From Batillaria attramentaria (lineage: Eukaryota; Mollusca; Gastropoda; Batillariidae), in NCBI GenBank assembly GCA_018292915.2, contig JACVVK020000001.1:4030001-4094000 (forward strand): DNA of 64,000 bases. The letters are read 5' to 3'. The notes beneath the pieces are model-generated. The model made no database searches. It was not told the DNA's origin and saw only the letters and a program-made list of their open reading frames with translations. Shown here piece by piece: positions 26,573 to 36,959 of this stretch (its first letter is position 1; the number at the start of each line of letters is the position of its first letter). The position numbers and the translations under genes are program-made.

Positions 26573-28546
26573 TGTTTGTTTGTTTGTTTGTTGTTGCTGC
26601 TGTTTGGCATTTTCACACAGGACATCAACGAAAACAGTGACATTGACAATGTACGGTGCGAACCCAGTTGGTATACACAGATGGTATAGAACGTTCGTTT
26701 GTTTGTTTCTTTGCTTGTTTGTTTCTTTCTTTCTCTGTTTGTTGCTGTTTAGTGGGGTGGCGGTTAGGGATACCTTAGAAGGACGGTATGAGGCCCACAG
26801 GTCAAGGAGCGGACTCTTGAAGTTGCCGCTGGACGCAATGCTGTCGACTGGCTGAAGTTCCTTGTCTGGGGCGTCATTCAGTGACCCTGGATTCATGAAC
26901 AGCTCGTAGACATTGGCTGGTCCGTTGTCCTTGCTTACCGCCAGTACCGTCACCCAGTTCCAGTCTTGAACAAAAGAGACAACAGTGGTAATATTGTAAT
27001 ATTTGGTAATATTGGGCCCCACGTATTAGATACCCCGTAATGTCATTTAGTAGGTTATTCGTAGTATGTACGGTTTTATTAGTATTAGTATTATTATCAT
27101 TATCATCATCATCATCATCGTAATCATCATCATTATTTTTTTATTATCATTTTATTTTTGTTATTTTTTTTATTATTTTATTATTATTGCTGCTGTTATT
27201 GTTATTAAAATCAGTAAATGTATACATGTACCAAAAGTATACATATACCAACTGATTCATAAATTAGTACTCAGTAAACCAGTACTTTTGTCAGTCCATC
27301 AATCAATTTCCTTATTGATTACGCAAGATATATACGTCATCTGTCAGTTTATTACGGATTAATCTATGATCAGTCACGTGACTGAACGCAAGTCTGCCAG
27401 CACGTTTTACAACAACAGAAAAACAACTCCGTAATCCGGCACACGCCCAGTTGACATTGTACCCACATGAAGTACCGTCCACAAAGGACGACCGAACGCA
27501 CGTTCCTCACTCCCAATAGACTAGGCTGATTAACAGCTCTAGCCACCACCCGGTAAGCAATAATCTAAGTCAACGACGAAGGCAAATGTCCTGCACAAAC
27601 TATTAATTTCCCCAGGCCAAGTGGGGGTCCGCGTCGTTGCATTCCTGGTGTCCTCCCACGCACATCCACACGAGAATAAAGTTCCGTTGGTTGTCCGGCA
27701 ATATTTATCACCTGTCGAGCGTCACGCGTTCTGCTTTGTGGCGTCCAAGTGGAGAGATAACAGGTGGATAATGTAACAGAGACGGGGCGGGGTGCAGATC
27801 AGTTGATATATTGACGTATTAGGCCCGGCGGTGTGTGCCGTAACGACATATCGTAGACGAGTGCAGATTGAGGCCAGTCTCCGAGACCATAACGGGGCGT
27901 GGTTGTTTTGAGACCGCGGCTTCCCCCCGAGGGTTTAAATTATAATCGCTTTGTTTTGGTTATTTATGCTCAAGCCGTCCTGGAGAGATGACTGAGTTTC
28001 AAGAGTTGACTTTGTTTTCTTTCAGGGCGTGTGAAGAACTGACCCGAAAAATGTGTGTTCGGTGCATGTTTTAACTACTTTTGGGGGGGCGAGACGGCAG
28101 AGCAGTTAAAGCTGCTGTGCGTTGTGCGGGAACTGAACGTAAACATTCAGGATTTCTCGCCTACCCGCGCTTTATTTTGTACGAATTCATGTATATAAAA
28201 ATTAGTTATCACAACACCAAATCTAGAATTATGCATTTTATAGAGATAAAAGGATGTTACTGGTTTTATCAATTTCTTAAACACTCAATTTCCTATTACA
28301 GATTTTTCTGACATTGTATATGGGTAACGTTTTTAAAAATCATATCACGATCACATAAAACGGTTGCTGTCGCCAAAGGCGCAGTGTGAATAATATTTTT
28401 TTTTAACTTTCATTCTGTCATCTTTGCCGTCTGACAGCAGACATATTCGGCGCGTCGGCTTTCAGGTACTATAATTATTCCGATTTGGGTTTTTTTCTCT
28501 AAAATCGTAACCATGCATAACTGCATCGCTTATGGACATGAAGCAA

Positions 28547-28627
<81 letters not shown>

Positions 28628-29677
28628 GGTTTTTTTGTTGTTGTTGATGTTTTAATCTCATTTATGTACAATTGTATTGTATGCATAAGCTAAAACGCTT
28701 GTAATTATTTATAACTACATTGAAGATAGTAAACATTCAGTACGTCCGCAGAGTTACCTTTTGTTTGTTTGTTGAAGTTATGTCCCATTTGTTTGTGTCC
28801 TGAGGAAGGCGAAAGCCGAAACGTTGACCTGTGCCGTCCTTTGTGAAAGTTAAGTGGTTTCTGTCCCTTTTATGTCGCTTTTATTTTCTAACAATGCTTT
28901 TAAGTTCAAAACCGAATGTACACAAACACTGATCGTAATACATTAGCGAACACTTGCAGTGCATCATCCGGCAAAATAATGACAACTGACCAGTCAAATT
29001 CTCTACAGCAAATTATTTTATGGAAACGGACATGTCACTTACAGTGCGTCTTACGGCAAAAATTATATGACAACTGACCAGTCAAATTCTCTAGAGGCCG
29101 CAGTTAGCTTACATCATGTACTGCGTCTTACAGCAAATTATTTTATGGAAACGGACATGTCACAACTGACCAGTCATATTCTCTAGAGGCCGCATACACC
29201 CAGTCAGTTAGCTTACACCATGTACTGCGTCTTACAGCAACTTTATGGAAACGGACAAGTCACCCAAAGTGCAGCTTACGGCAATATTTGATTATGACAG
29301 CTGAAAAGTCAAATTCTCAGGAGGCCACATACATCCAGTCAGTTAGCTTACATCATGTACTGCGTCTTACAGCAAATTCATGGAAACGGACATGTCACTT
29401 ACAGTGCATCTTACGGCAATATATAATTATGACAACTGACAAGTTAGTCACATTCTCTAGAGGCCGCATACATCCAGTCAGTTAGCTAACATGGTGTACT
29501 GCGTCTTACAGCAAATTTATGGAAGCGGACTGTCATATTCTCTTGAAGTCTAGGAGTGTCTAGCCTACATATCATACCTTGAGCGAACACGGAAGACAGT
29601 CCGATTGCCATCAGACAAAGGTAAACTGCCTCAGTCTGACAACCAACGAACGTGAGCCAGCTGCGTCTATCAGCCAT
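14262..29677 (-). CDS. Type I membrane protein, 493 residues, ectodomain not recognised
   Basis: Ten exons: 29677-29578, 26964-26774, 25808-25654, 22496-22366, 20429-20341, 19904-19737, 17660-17513, 17187-17143, 16613-16343, 14445-14262. Every splice phase agrees and the summed length is 1,482 bases, exactly 494 codons with the stop. Residues 1 to about 33 are a signal peptide. Residues 34 to about 343 form an ectodomain rich in W, Y and F, with sequons at N115, N151 and N217. Residues 344 to about 410 are a Thr/Ser stalk. RFKR at 433-436 is a furin-type site. Residues about 447-469 are one membrane helix, followed by a 24-residue basic tail. The opening half recalls uncharacterised mollusc and cnidarian extracellular domains, but I cannot name a family. 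A cell-surface receptor or shed adhesion protein is likely. Confidence 0.88.
14478..14612. repeat. (GGTCA)n-type minisatellite
   Basis: GGTCA, GGCGA and GGTAA pentamer variants repeat over 135 bases, starting 33 bases from the acceptor of membrane-protein exon 10. Confidence 0.85.
14628..14835 (-). mobile_element. LINE 3' end fragment
   Basis: Reverse complement shares ATGTGGGCGCATTTCTCAGAT-like and AATGCGCCAATCACTGACCG-like blocks with 20588-20850. Lies just upstream (in gene sense) of membrane-protein exon 10. Confidence 0.55.
14957..15130 (-). mobile_element. SINE family A
   Basis: Full length. Flanks AGAAGTTTGCT and AGAAATTTGCT form an 11-base target duplication with one change. Confidence 0.87.
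15256..15329. repeat. (GT)n
   Basis: 37 units. Confidence 0.95.
15415..15485 (+). mobile_element. LINE 3' tail
   Basis: AAGGCGCCTAGAGC...GGCGCCCTATAAAT(ATT)n is the form of a LINE 3' UTR end. Nothing upstream is recognisable. Confidence 0.4.
15640..15895 (-). repeat. Unclassified repeat family F
   Basis: All landmarks present in reverse complement; an intron of the membrane-protein gene. Confidence 0.75.
16020..16286 (-). mobile_element. SINE family A with duplicated head
   Basis: A full copy (16020-16191) is followed by about 60 bases of other sequence and a second partial head (16250-16286). The outer flanks CATCGACACACAG and CATCGACACATAG are the target duplication, so the whole 267 bases entered as one unit. 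It lies 57 bases from the splice donor of membrane-protein exon 9. Confidence 0.8.
16343..16613 (-). CDS. Membrane protein exon 9, Thr-rich stalk
   Basis: Acceptor TTTGAAAG, donor GTACGG, phase 1 in and 2 out. The first two thirds are Thr/Ser/Glu-rich (TETETTTS and similar), typical of an O-glycosylated stalk, with [10 protein letters not shown] holding two cysteines. The end [21 protein letters not shown] is helical. A (GA)n array sits just upstream of the acceptor. Confidence 0.88.
16718..17036 (+). mobile_element. SINE family C
   Basis: Full length, in the intron between membrane-protein exons 8 and 9. Confidence 0.85.
17143..17187 (-). CDS. Membrane protein exon 8 (45-base microexon)
   Basis: Acceptor ATTGCAG, donor GTAAGT. 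Reads [15 protein letters not shown]. Phase 1 on both sides, so it could be skipped without a frameshift. It closes the ectodomain before the Thr-rich stalk. Confidence 0.85.
17513..17660 (-). CDS. Membrane protein exon 7
   Basis: Acceptor CCAACAG, donor GTAAGC, phase 0 in and 1 out. Reads [20 protein letters not shown] then [11 protein letters not shown] and [12 protein letters not shown]. Two cysteines may pair with each other or with the one in exon 6. Confidence 0.9.
17709..18166 (-). mobile_element. SINE family B
   Basis: Nearly full length. AAGGTGGCTTT flanks both ends. In the intron before membrane-protein exon 7. Confidence 0.88.
18190..18340 (+). mobile_element. SINE family A, head truncated
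   Basis: Begins within the anticodon-arm region (GGACTTCCAATGCTCGGGTCG) and runs to the ACACCCACC end. Confidence 0.75.
18532..18628 (-). mobile_element. SINE family A, body and tail only
   Basis: GTTTAACGTCCTTTTTCACC, ATATCAAAGCCGGGCAACG and GGCCAACACAAATTTGG blocks; head missing. Confidence 0.7.
18891..19061 (+). mobile_element. SINE family A
   Basis: Full length with perfect flanking duplication CAGTACGTACG, so a young copy. Confidence 0.9.
19376..19690 (-). mobile_element. SINE family B, truncated and old
   Basis: Tail half only, starting with poly-T/G (minus-strand A-tail) and TCCAGCTCCAGTGGTATTCC. Ends 47 bases from the donor of membrane-protein exon 6. Confidence 0.75.
19737..19904 (-). 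CDS. Membrane protein exon 6
   Basis: Acceptor TGTTTCAG, donor GTAAGG, 56 codons, symmetric phase 0. [11 protein letters not shown] and [15 protein letters not shown] look like strands of a beta sandwich with one cysteine. Confidence 0.9.
20233..20318. repeat. (CT)n(TTC)n
   Basis: 28 CT then nine TTC units. Close to the donor of membrane-protein exon 5. Confidence 0.95.
20341..20429 (-). CDS. Membrane protein exon 5
   Basis: Acceptor CACTGCAG, donor GTAAGA, 29 codons, phase 1 in and 0 out. [19 protein letters not shown] then [10 protein letters not shown] (sequon N217). Confidence 0.88.
20588..20850 (+). mobile_element. LINE 3' end fragment
   Basis: Starts [12 protein letters not shown] coding remains, then CGCCCTACAAAT(ATT)n tail. 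Its inverted relative lies at 14628-14835. Confidence 0.55.
21756..22216. mobile_element. MITE, PIF/Harbinger-type (461 bp)
   Basis: Terminal inverted repeats start AGGCCGTTCTTAAC and extend about 24 bases with one mismatch. The flanks are TTA on both sides, the target duplication typical of PIF/Harbinger. A second inverted pair (TTTCTTAACCGACCG near 21834 and its complement near 22080) lies inside. No transposase is encoded. It sits in an intron of the membrane-protein gene, between exons 4 and 5. Confidence 0.85.
22366..22496 (-). CDS. Membrane protein exon 4
   Basis: Found by demanding a phase 2-in, phase 1-out exon between exons 3 and 5. Acceptor TTCTTTTCAG and donor GTACGT satisfy this and 43 codons read through without a stop. 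Contains sequon N151 and [16 protein letters not shown]. Confidence 0.82.
22626..22654. repeat. (TAGGG)n
   Basis: Five and a half pentamers. Confidence 0.8.
23072..23576 (-). mobile_element. SINE family B
   Basis: Full length with poly-A tail (poly-T here); TATATAACCACTT flanks both ends. Confidence 0.9.
23915..24172. repeat. 25-bp minisatellite
   Basis: TATGATATGGTATCAGTTGG units repeat about ten times with few changes, preceded by (GGGTA)n. Confidence 0.85.
24175..24440 (-). mobile_element. SINE family D, body only
   Basis: Reverse complement matches 9670-9943 block for block at about 80%; head missing. Confidence 0.75.
24508..24905 (+). mobile_element. LINE 3' end, with microsatellite in its tail
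   Basis: Frames read VWNSLPLHV, then KTHFFKSAF, the same polymerase C-terminal motif as at 49 kb. It is followed by a (GT)n array at 24763-24825 and the tail CTGTATAAAAGCAATTT(ATT)n. Confidence 0.55.
25215..25606 (-). mobile_element. SINE family E (full length, about 390 bp)
   Basis: Head GGTGGTCTAGTGGTTAAGAG, box B GGGGTTCGAGTCCCACTTGG, middle TCTCTCCGGGTACTCTGGC and end CGCGGCGCTTTGAGCCGATT followed by (ATT)n. Ends 48 bases from the donor of membrane-protein exon 3. Confidence 0.85.
25654..25808 (-). CDS. Membrane protein exon 3
   Basis: Acceptor CTTGCAG, donor GTGAGT, phase 0 in and 2 out. [20 protein letters not shown] continues the beta-rich region and contains sequon N115. Confidence 0.9.
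25898..26073 (-). mobile_element. SINE family A
   Basis: Full length, moderately diverged, about 90 bases upstream in gene sense of membrane-protein exon 3. Confidence 0.8.
26417..26571. repeat. Two (GT)n arrays
   Basis: 36 and 29 units split by a G-run; about 200 bases past the donor of membrane-protein exon 2. Confidence 0.95.
26774..26964 (-). CDS. Membrane protein exon 2
   Basis: Acceptor TTGTTCAAG, donor GTATCC, 63 codons, phase 1 in and 0 out. Begins [15 protein letters not shown] and ends [10 protein letters not shown]. The W-rich start and the LW..Y.P pattern look like a compact beta domain. Confidence 0.88.
28552..28624. repeat. (GT)n
   Basis: 36 units. Confidence 0.95.
28796..28860 (+). 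mobile_element. Retroelement end fragment with hammerhead-like core
   Basis: CTGAGGA, a GGC-GAAA-GCC hairpin and GAAAC follow each other as in a hammerhead ribozyme core. Such CTGANGA...GAAAC blocks are common at the ends of Penelope-like and related elements. Stem I pairing is not convincing here, so activity is doubtful. Confidence 0.35.
28945..29535. repeat. Long-unit tandem array, about 130 bp x 4-5
   Basis: Blocks TACTGCGTCTTACAGCAAAT, GGAAACGGACATGTCAC and GACAACTGACCAGTCA recur in the same order with gaps, starting again near 29085, 29195, 29340 and 29490. Ends 43 bases from the donor of membrane-protein exon 1. Confidence 0.8.
29578..29677 (-). CDS. Membrane protein exon 1, signal peptide
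   Basis: ATG opens MADRRSW..., followed by the hydrophobic run [16 protein letters not shown] with an A-x-A-like cleavage area near residue 32. Donor GTATGA, phase 1. The codon completed by exon 2 is Asp. Confidence 0.85.
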
Positions 29678-29868
29678 ACTGTGTTCCGTAACCTTTTCCT
29701 GGTGTAGTCAGAACACGTTCATACCAGCATTGCCTCCCAGATCAATCAATCATTAATCAATCACGGATATTTCCAGAGAACACGATCCTGTAAAGAAAAG
29801 AGTTTTCTTGTAGTTTTCGTGAAAGAATTACGTGTCAAAGATACAACTGAACTGGGGGGGGGGGGGGG

Positions 29869-30136
29869 GGTGCGGTGGTCTAATAGGTAGCTCGTCGGAT
29901 TTAGCGCTACTGAACGGCCGTCACCGATGTCATGGCGATGTGATATGTGATACCGGTTTTTCCTGGCTACCGGGCTGCTCATCGGAGGTTTCTCTCCGGG
30001 TTATCCGGCTTTCCTCCCCCAGCAAAATGGAAAAAAATATAGGATAGGTACTAGGTGGGGCTGCACCGCGGCGACGCGCTTTCCCCGGGGGAAGCAGCCC
30101 GAATTTCCCGAAAGAGAAAGTAGTAAAATAAATAAA
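29869..30136 (+). mobile_element. SINE family C with deleted box B
   Basis: Box B region is missing (GATGTCATGGCGATGTGATATG joins directly), rest intact; tail is AAATAAATAAATAAAT. Confidence 0.8.
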
Positions 30137-31575
30137 TAAATAAATAAAAGATGAATGTGTATCCAAAAATGTGTATCCAAATATCCAATGAAAACTATAT
30201 GGCTGAAGAAATCTAGGCTTTAAAAGTAAAATAAAATAAAAATAAACTAGAGCCATCTTTAAAATATGAGTATAATCCATAAAACTTTAAATTGGCTTTC
30301 GATTCCCCGAAACCTTTCTGCCGACGAAAAAGTGCGACTTTCCGACTTTCAAGTATAATACATTATTGATCATTGTCGAAGGTTGAAAAGCAACAACCGT
30401 ATCTATCGGAAGACAAACATGTGGGTCCAGGAATGTCTCTAAACACAGATTTTAAAAGATAATAATGTTACCGGTTCTTGCACGGCGCACAGCAGCCTGA
30501 TCTCACTCCCTCATCCAACTGACGAATAAGCCTGACCCCACTACATCACTATTCTTAAAAAAACAGAGCTGCAATGTCGCAAACGCAAAAATTCATTCGA
30601 AGTCGGAACACACCTTTACGCTAAGCCTGTATTGATGTGAACCAATGGCTGATGCTGGTGGCAGGTAATATCAAAATTTATTACCCGGGCAGTGGCGTGC
30701 TTACCCGCTAATCGCTTCCGGCGTTGCTCAGAAGAGAAATCTTGAAACTTTCGGGACATGTCTGGAAGTCAGGATCAATTTATTCGACCGAAACAATCTG
30801 ATTGTATCGTTGTGGAAAAACGGCTTTCCTCATCACTGCACCAGTAACGTTTTACTGCCACTTGAAAGGGCACAGACCTCTATTGTTTACTGGAAACGGT
30901 TTTCGTTTCACGAATTTTCTTCTTTTTCTATTTCTTTTTTTTTTTCTTTTCTTTTTTTTTCTTTTTCTTTTTAGAAATCCATTTCCGCTGGAAAATGCGC
31001 GTGTATGCGTAGAATACTGATCAATGCAGAATTGATTTGACACTGAAAATGGATAAATCCATTGGTTGCTTGGTTAAATAGTTTGTTGGCCAGTGGATTT
31101 TGTTGTTGTTGTTGTTGTTGTTGTTGTTTTGTTTGTTTCATTCCATTTTGGTTTGTTTTGGGCTTTGATTTGTTGTTTTGTCGTTTCTTTTGGGTTTTTC
31201 TCTTTTGGTTTTGTTTTGTTTTGTTTTGTTTTACTAGTTAGTGTTGTTTTTTCTGTGTCGATTGTCTGCCTGTCACCTTATGTTGCCATCTGGTTTAATT
31301 GTCGCTTGACTGGTTCGTCGATATCGCTGATTGTCTGTTCACTGTAGCTTTCGGTTTTTCATTCAGCTCTTTCGGGTTTTTGTTGTTCTTGCTGTTGCCG
31401 CTCCTGTTTTCTTTTTTAATTCTTGCTCACAATTTTTTATATTTTTTTCTGTTTTGTTTTGTTGGGGTTTTTTTGTTTGTTTGTTTATTTGTTTGGTTGT
31501 TGTTTTGTTTTGTTTTTTATGAGGGGTCGTGGGGGGTGGGGGGCGGGGGGCGTAGGTGGTGGTGGTGGTTGTGTT

Positions 31576-31695
<120 letters not shown>

Positions 31696-32490
31696 CTGGG
31701 AGAGGGGGGTGTTACGATGTTGATTACACAAAAAATTGGTATCTGCGGCCGAAATCACTTTTCATAGTTCTCTTATGAAAAATTCAAGTCGCAGTCCCTA
31801 CCTGATGAATTGAATACAACAGCACAGTAATAATAGTGAGAAAATTTCTGCTCCAAGCATCGCAACGGAGGATTTGTTTTGGATCAGATCGAAAGCAAAG
31901 CAGCATAAAATGCGACTTGAACGGAGCAGAACACCAGTTATTGAACTCAGCTGTAGGGCTTAAATTTTGTCTTTAGAAATTGGATTTTAGCCTCCGCTTG
32001 AAAAGAGTTTCTTTCTTTTTTCTCTGACTTTGTTCTCTACTCGCCCTCGGCCACCTGTCAAATGAAAGAAAGCGATAGAAGGGCAATTTTCCAATCCTTT
32101 CAAACTGTCACTTCAAAGATCCATTGAGGGCAGAAAAGATTGCAAGTACGGACGGTATCACGAGGGTATTACTTGGAATGATAAAATGCTTTTCATTGAT
32201 AAAAATAGCTAGACATTTTTGCATAATGTCCAATACATGTCAAGCAGGGTAAATACTTTTGAATGAACTTTTGAAAATTTCCTTTGGTCGTTTGTAGGTT
32301 GCGTGCGATCTTCTCCATCTGCATGAAGGAACTTACCAAAATGGCGGGTGTGCTTGAAAATAAATATATGTATCCTGATGGTTTTGCTTTAGGTTCTCTG
32401 TGAATCACTTTTTCGTGATGATGATGATGATGATGATGATGTCATTATCATCATGATTGCAATTAAATGAATAGATGCAGAAGTGTCTCA

Positions 32491-32596
<106 letters not shown>

Positions 32597-34010
32597 TACC
32601 ACGTACATAAAGATATATTATTTCTGCCATTTATTTGCTGATTGCACTGAACTTCAACTTCACTTCTGTTTCAATGGTTAACATTTACAAAAAAAAAAAA
32701 TCAAAACACTGGCCGCACATGAAGCATCTTAATTATGATTATAATCTCAAGATAAATCGTTGGATGCTCCTATACTTATTTCCAAAATGTAGAACGTTTA
32801 TGATGACTGCTGGTGCAGCATTTTTTTTTTATTATTGAGCAAAGAGGACGACAGTTGTGGTGTTAACAACTGTGTGGTTCTGATAGCTGACGCGCTTATT
32901 ATAATACTAATTCCAGCAATAGCAATCGCAAAACAAACAAAAACAAAATTAGCAGATAGTTCAAGCGTGAAACGCGAATGAAATAAAAATGAGGAACAGA
33001 AGATTTTTTTTTTTTTTTTTTTTGTAATGCCCAACAGTTTTACGCATGCACATGTGAACCCAGTCCATTTACGCACACAAAATCACGTAACCTGCAAATT
33101 AGCTATTCAACCTTCAGCAAATCAGAATAGCGATTTCACATACACGAATTCTAATGTAAAAATGTAAGAGAAGTATTTAAACTACGAATTATCGCTGAGT
33201 GTGTGTGCTCATGTGATGCGTGGATGAGCAGATGAGTGTGTAAAGCATGGTTGATTTTATATGGAGATTTTGTTTCTCTGATGGACTGAAGTAGTATTAT
33301 GTTTTTGAATTATAGTTCTGTACTTAGTAATGAAATTCAGTTCTGAAGAAATGTTGTTCTTGATCATTTATAGTGTTACTGTCATGAGTGTATGTGATGG
33401 GTGTATGAGTGAGTGCGTATCGGTGCATGATTGATGTTTTTTACATGGAGGTTCTGTTCTTATGTCAAGAGATGTACACCATAAATTTCCCAGAGGGGAT
33501 TAATAAAGTTATTCTTATTCTTAATTAAACAGCACGAAAAGAAATCAAAACAGTTAAAACGCATGCGACAAATGATCAGCATTTCAATAGTTTAAATGGC
33601 ATTTGTATGGATTCAATACATCGCAATAAAAAGCGATATATATACACACACACACACACAGAATCGGAGAGTGTAAGTCTGGTCCAGCCAGTGAAGTATG
33701 TTTGGATATAGTTGTTCAGTAAAGGAAAATATTTCAAGTATGTACAAGAAATACACTCAAAGGAGCACTATTGTGAAAACATGATGCAGAAATTAGGAAG
33801 CAATAGTTTTATGGCTTTAAAAAAAACAATTACAACAACACACACGTTGAATTCACAATGCTGATGTGAACAACGATGTAAAGCCGACAGGTCGGAATGC
33901 CCGATACTTCCCACGAAAGGCTTAATTTTTCTGTTTATCCATCGAGATTCAAAAATGATCAAGACTTTTTTTAAACTTGGTGTTTCCAATGCAAAAACAC
34001 GTCTACGTGC

Positions 34011-34015
34011 ACGCG

Positions 34016-34088
<73 letters not shown>
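34011..34088. repeat. (GC)n(AC)n
   Basis: Short GC run then 33 AC units. Confidence 0.95.
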
Positions 34089-34092
<4 letters not shown>

Positions 34093-35798
34093 TCTACATA
34101 CAGTGTATGATATTCACGCATCAAACTCGTATTCCCTGTTTCACAATTGCGTAGATAAGATTGCTGTCCTACATTACTATTGGATATTTAACGATAACTG
34201 CTGCTTCCTGTCCGAGCCACAGATACGTACTATTACACACCATTCATGATTTCTTCCAAAAAGAAAGTTTCGTTGTTTACCCTTGCATTTGAACACTTGA
34301 TAAAATTCCACGTGAAACTTGATATTTTCCCACCATTCTCGTGTGGTACAGTTTGTCAATTGTTTGTTTGCTGTGTCTTTTCACTCCTTTCAAGAAAGCT
34401 CTCGGGTAGGTACACCAGGACTTGTCCAATGGCACATTTCACCTGTAACAAAGCAAGATAACCATTGATAAGCATTTGTGTTTGTTTGTTTGTTTGTTGT
34501 TGTTGTTGTTTTGTTTGTTTGTCTGTTTTTGTTGTTGTTGTTGTTGTTGTTTTTCCCCCTCTTAAATTACACTCGCGAGGATTTAAAAGAAATAGTAAAA
34601 AAAAGTATTGTCCTTTTTCCGTATAAAAATACGTTTCGGACAGTTTCCATGTTCGTTTTAGCTTCTTCACTTTTTTGGGAATCGTACAAAAGCGCATACT
34701 AATAATTATACCCCAGGTAAACAGGGCAAAGAACACCACACACTTTCTTGAAAAAAAAAAAACATTTCTGAGCAGTAGAATATTAAAAACCCTAAAATGC
34801 CTAATGCACAGATATTTATATTTTCTACTATTTCAGTCAACAAAACGTGATCAGCGTAACGAGGAACAATACAACGGTTTAACTCACAGGTCAGATATGT
34901 TAGAGAGTGTCCATTTGAATATTTGGGTAAATCGATAGATAGATTGGAAAATCGTTCATGGTGACATCTCGGCGAGGCTATCGACTGCGGAGGTCTTTCA
35001 CGCATGACTGCATTCTCTGGTTGCTTACGTACGGCGTGCAGCGCGGCCGGAACCACCGGAAAGTTATTTTTCACTCGAGCGCAGAGTAATGTATGACAGC
35101 ATCCGACACTGATCAGTTTATAAATCACGCTACGTGCCACACAGAGTCATCGAAGGGAAATTGAAGTAGTAGGTTTCAATACTGCTTTTTTGTAGTTTTT
35201 TTTTATTATTTGCAGAGGAACCAGTGCTTCTGTGTAAGTTATTTACTGTAGTAGCTGCCTGCACTTTTAGCTTGTGTTTTTTTATTTTTAGTTTTGATTG
35301 TGTGCTGCATAAATCATTTGCTTCGGTTGTTGGTTTATTGATCGAGTAACATTTTACTGTAAAATCGATTCAGACTTGAGTTTCTCCTGTCTTTAATCAA
35401 ATGAGGCTCACCCATCGCTTCCCTTAAAGTACAGACTCGAGAATTATTTACTCTTGTATATTACCTTCGTTATTTTCTTTCAGAATTTTTTTTTTTGTCA
35501 AATAAATTGGTTACATAAAAAATAAGCGACAACAACAACAACAAACTGACACAATCTTTGCTAGATGACTGTAGCACGATGTCTGTTTCCACGTGTTTCC
35601 CTCATGTGTATACAAGTGTTGCAATTCGCACATATATCTTCGCGTGTTTCCCTTGACAAAGGGATGGAGGCTCAACACAATAAATTCATTTATTCAAAAA
35701 TTGCATCGCCAAAATTAAATTATCGGCTTTCATCAAGATACCAACATTTTCCTTGTTGCCTCCTCTTTGGCATCACCTGATTTTGCGAAAGGAAAAAA

Positions 35799-35831
<33 letters not shown>

Positions 35832-35935
35832 AAAACAGCCCAACCTCCCTACTCCCTTTTCCTCAAAAAGGGGTAAAAATGATTGAGAGATCACTGAGAC
35901 CACTGAATCCCCAGCATCATTACGTACCTTATTCA

Positions 35936-36232
35936 TCAAGAACTCGTCTTATCCAGGGTCAAGCTGTGGTGCAAAGACTGTAGCAAGCCCCTCAGCTTGA
36001 GATCACGTATTGCGGACATCGCCTTCAGCAAGCTCCGTCTTTTCCTCTTCGACTGGGAGTTGCTTCCTCCCAACAGAAAACATGCTCTGGCACAAAACAA
36101 GTCCACAAAACAGCAGCGGGTTCGGAAGGCCATGTGCCGGAACTTGTGAGCCGGTCTGCCGACGATAAAGTCTACATTGTGTCCGAGAAGAAGTCCGAGT
36201 ATTATGGTGGTACATATCAACGTTGACGCCAT
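35936..36232 (-). CDS. Possible secreted peptide precursor, 98 residues
   Basis: A single-exon frame with a good ATG context (AATATGG). Residues 1 to about 25 are a strong signal peptide (MASTLICTTIILGLLLGHNV...). Four cysteines lie in CCFVDLFCARAC (40-51), then a polybasic site SKRKRR (61-66), then a helix SLLKAMSAIRDLKLRGLLQS. A minus-strand AATAAA lies about 240 bases downstream. Signal peptide plus dibasic site plus short length is the layout of neuropeptide or hormone precursors. I cannot assign a family, and a chance frame is possible. Confidence 0.4.
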   Translation of the reverse strand: MASTLICTTIILGLLLGHNVDFIVGRPAHKFRHMAFRTRCCFVDLFCARACFLLGGSNSQSKRKRRSLLKAMSAIRDLKLRGLLQSLHHSLTLDKTSS

Positions 36233-36959
36233 ATTTTTTTTTCAGCGTCCGGCAATGGAGTTTATTGGTGATTTTGTTACTTCAACTGTCCTCTTGGCCT
36301 TTTCCCTCTTGAAAAGAACTTTGGTTGTCTTCGCAGCTAATACTCCCGTGTATTATTCGTTGATTACCTCAAGCTGTGTTTGTTGATGTCGTTTTCTTTC
36401 CCTCCTCTGTTCCTTCAAGGGGAAATTCACTTCTTGATACCCCCTAAAATTGGTTTTGTGATATTTTCTGGCGACCGAACGATAGTCAAGTCGTTTCTTC
36501 AGTTGCTTTACAATTTTCAGTCTCTTCGGTCGTTTACTTTTCGTTGCAATAATTATGTCCTCGGGAAAAAAATGCGTTTATCAGCACGTAACACACAACT
36601 GATTCAGCATCTTCTTATACAGATGAAGCATTTGCATCTAAAATCTCGTCCTCATAGCACAAGATCACTCATGTTTTTCTCGCTCTCTAAATTGTAACTG
36701 CTGTGCTGGATGGCTAACGACTGGTCTCTAGCAAGTGAATTATACGGTATATCACACCCCTCTCTGCCAAATATGGTTTTAATACACCCGAGTGTCGTGG
36801 GCGGGTGTATATATAGCCCCCCTTTCCAGCCCGATTTAGCCCCCTCCCCTTATCAACGACGGTATTTGATGTTTGGTCAGCGGCACCATTCGAGAATGCT
36901 GAATTGCAAAGAGGTCATGCGGGTCATACATCTTCTACACCTTGTATTCCACCCAAGTC

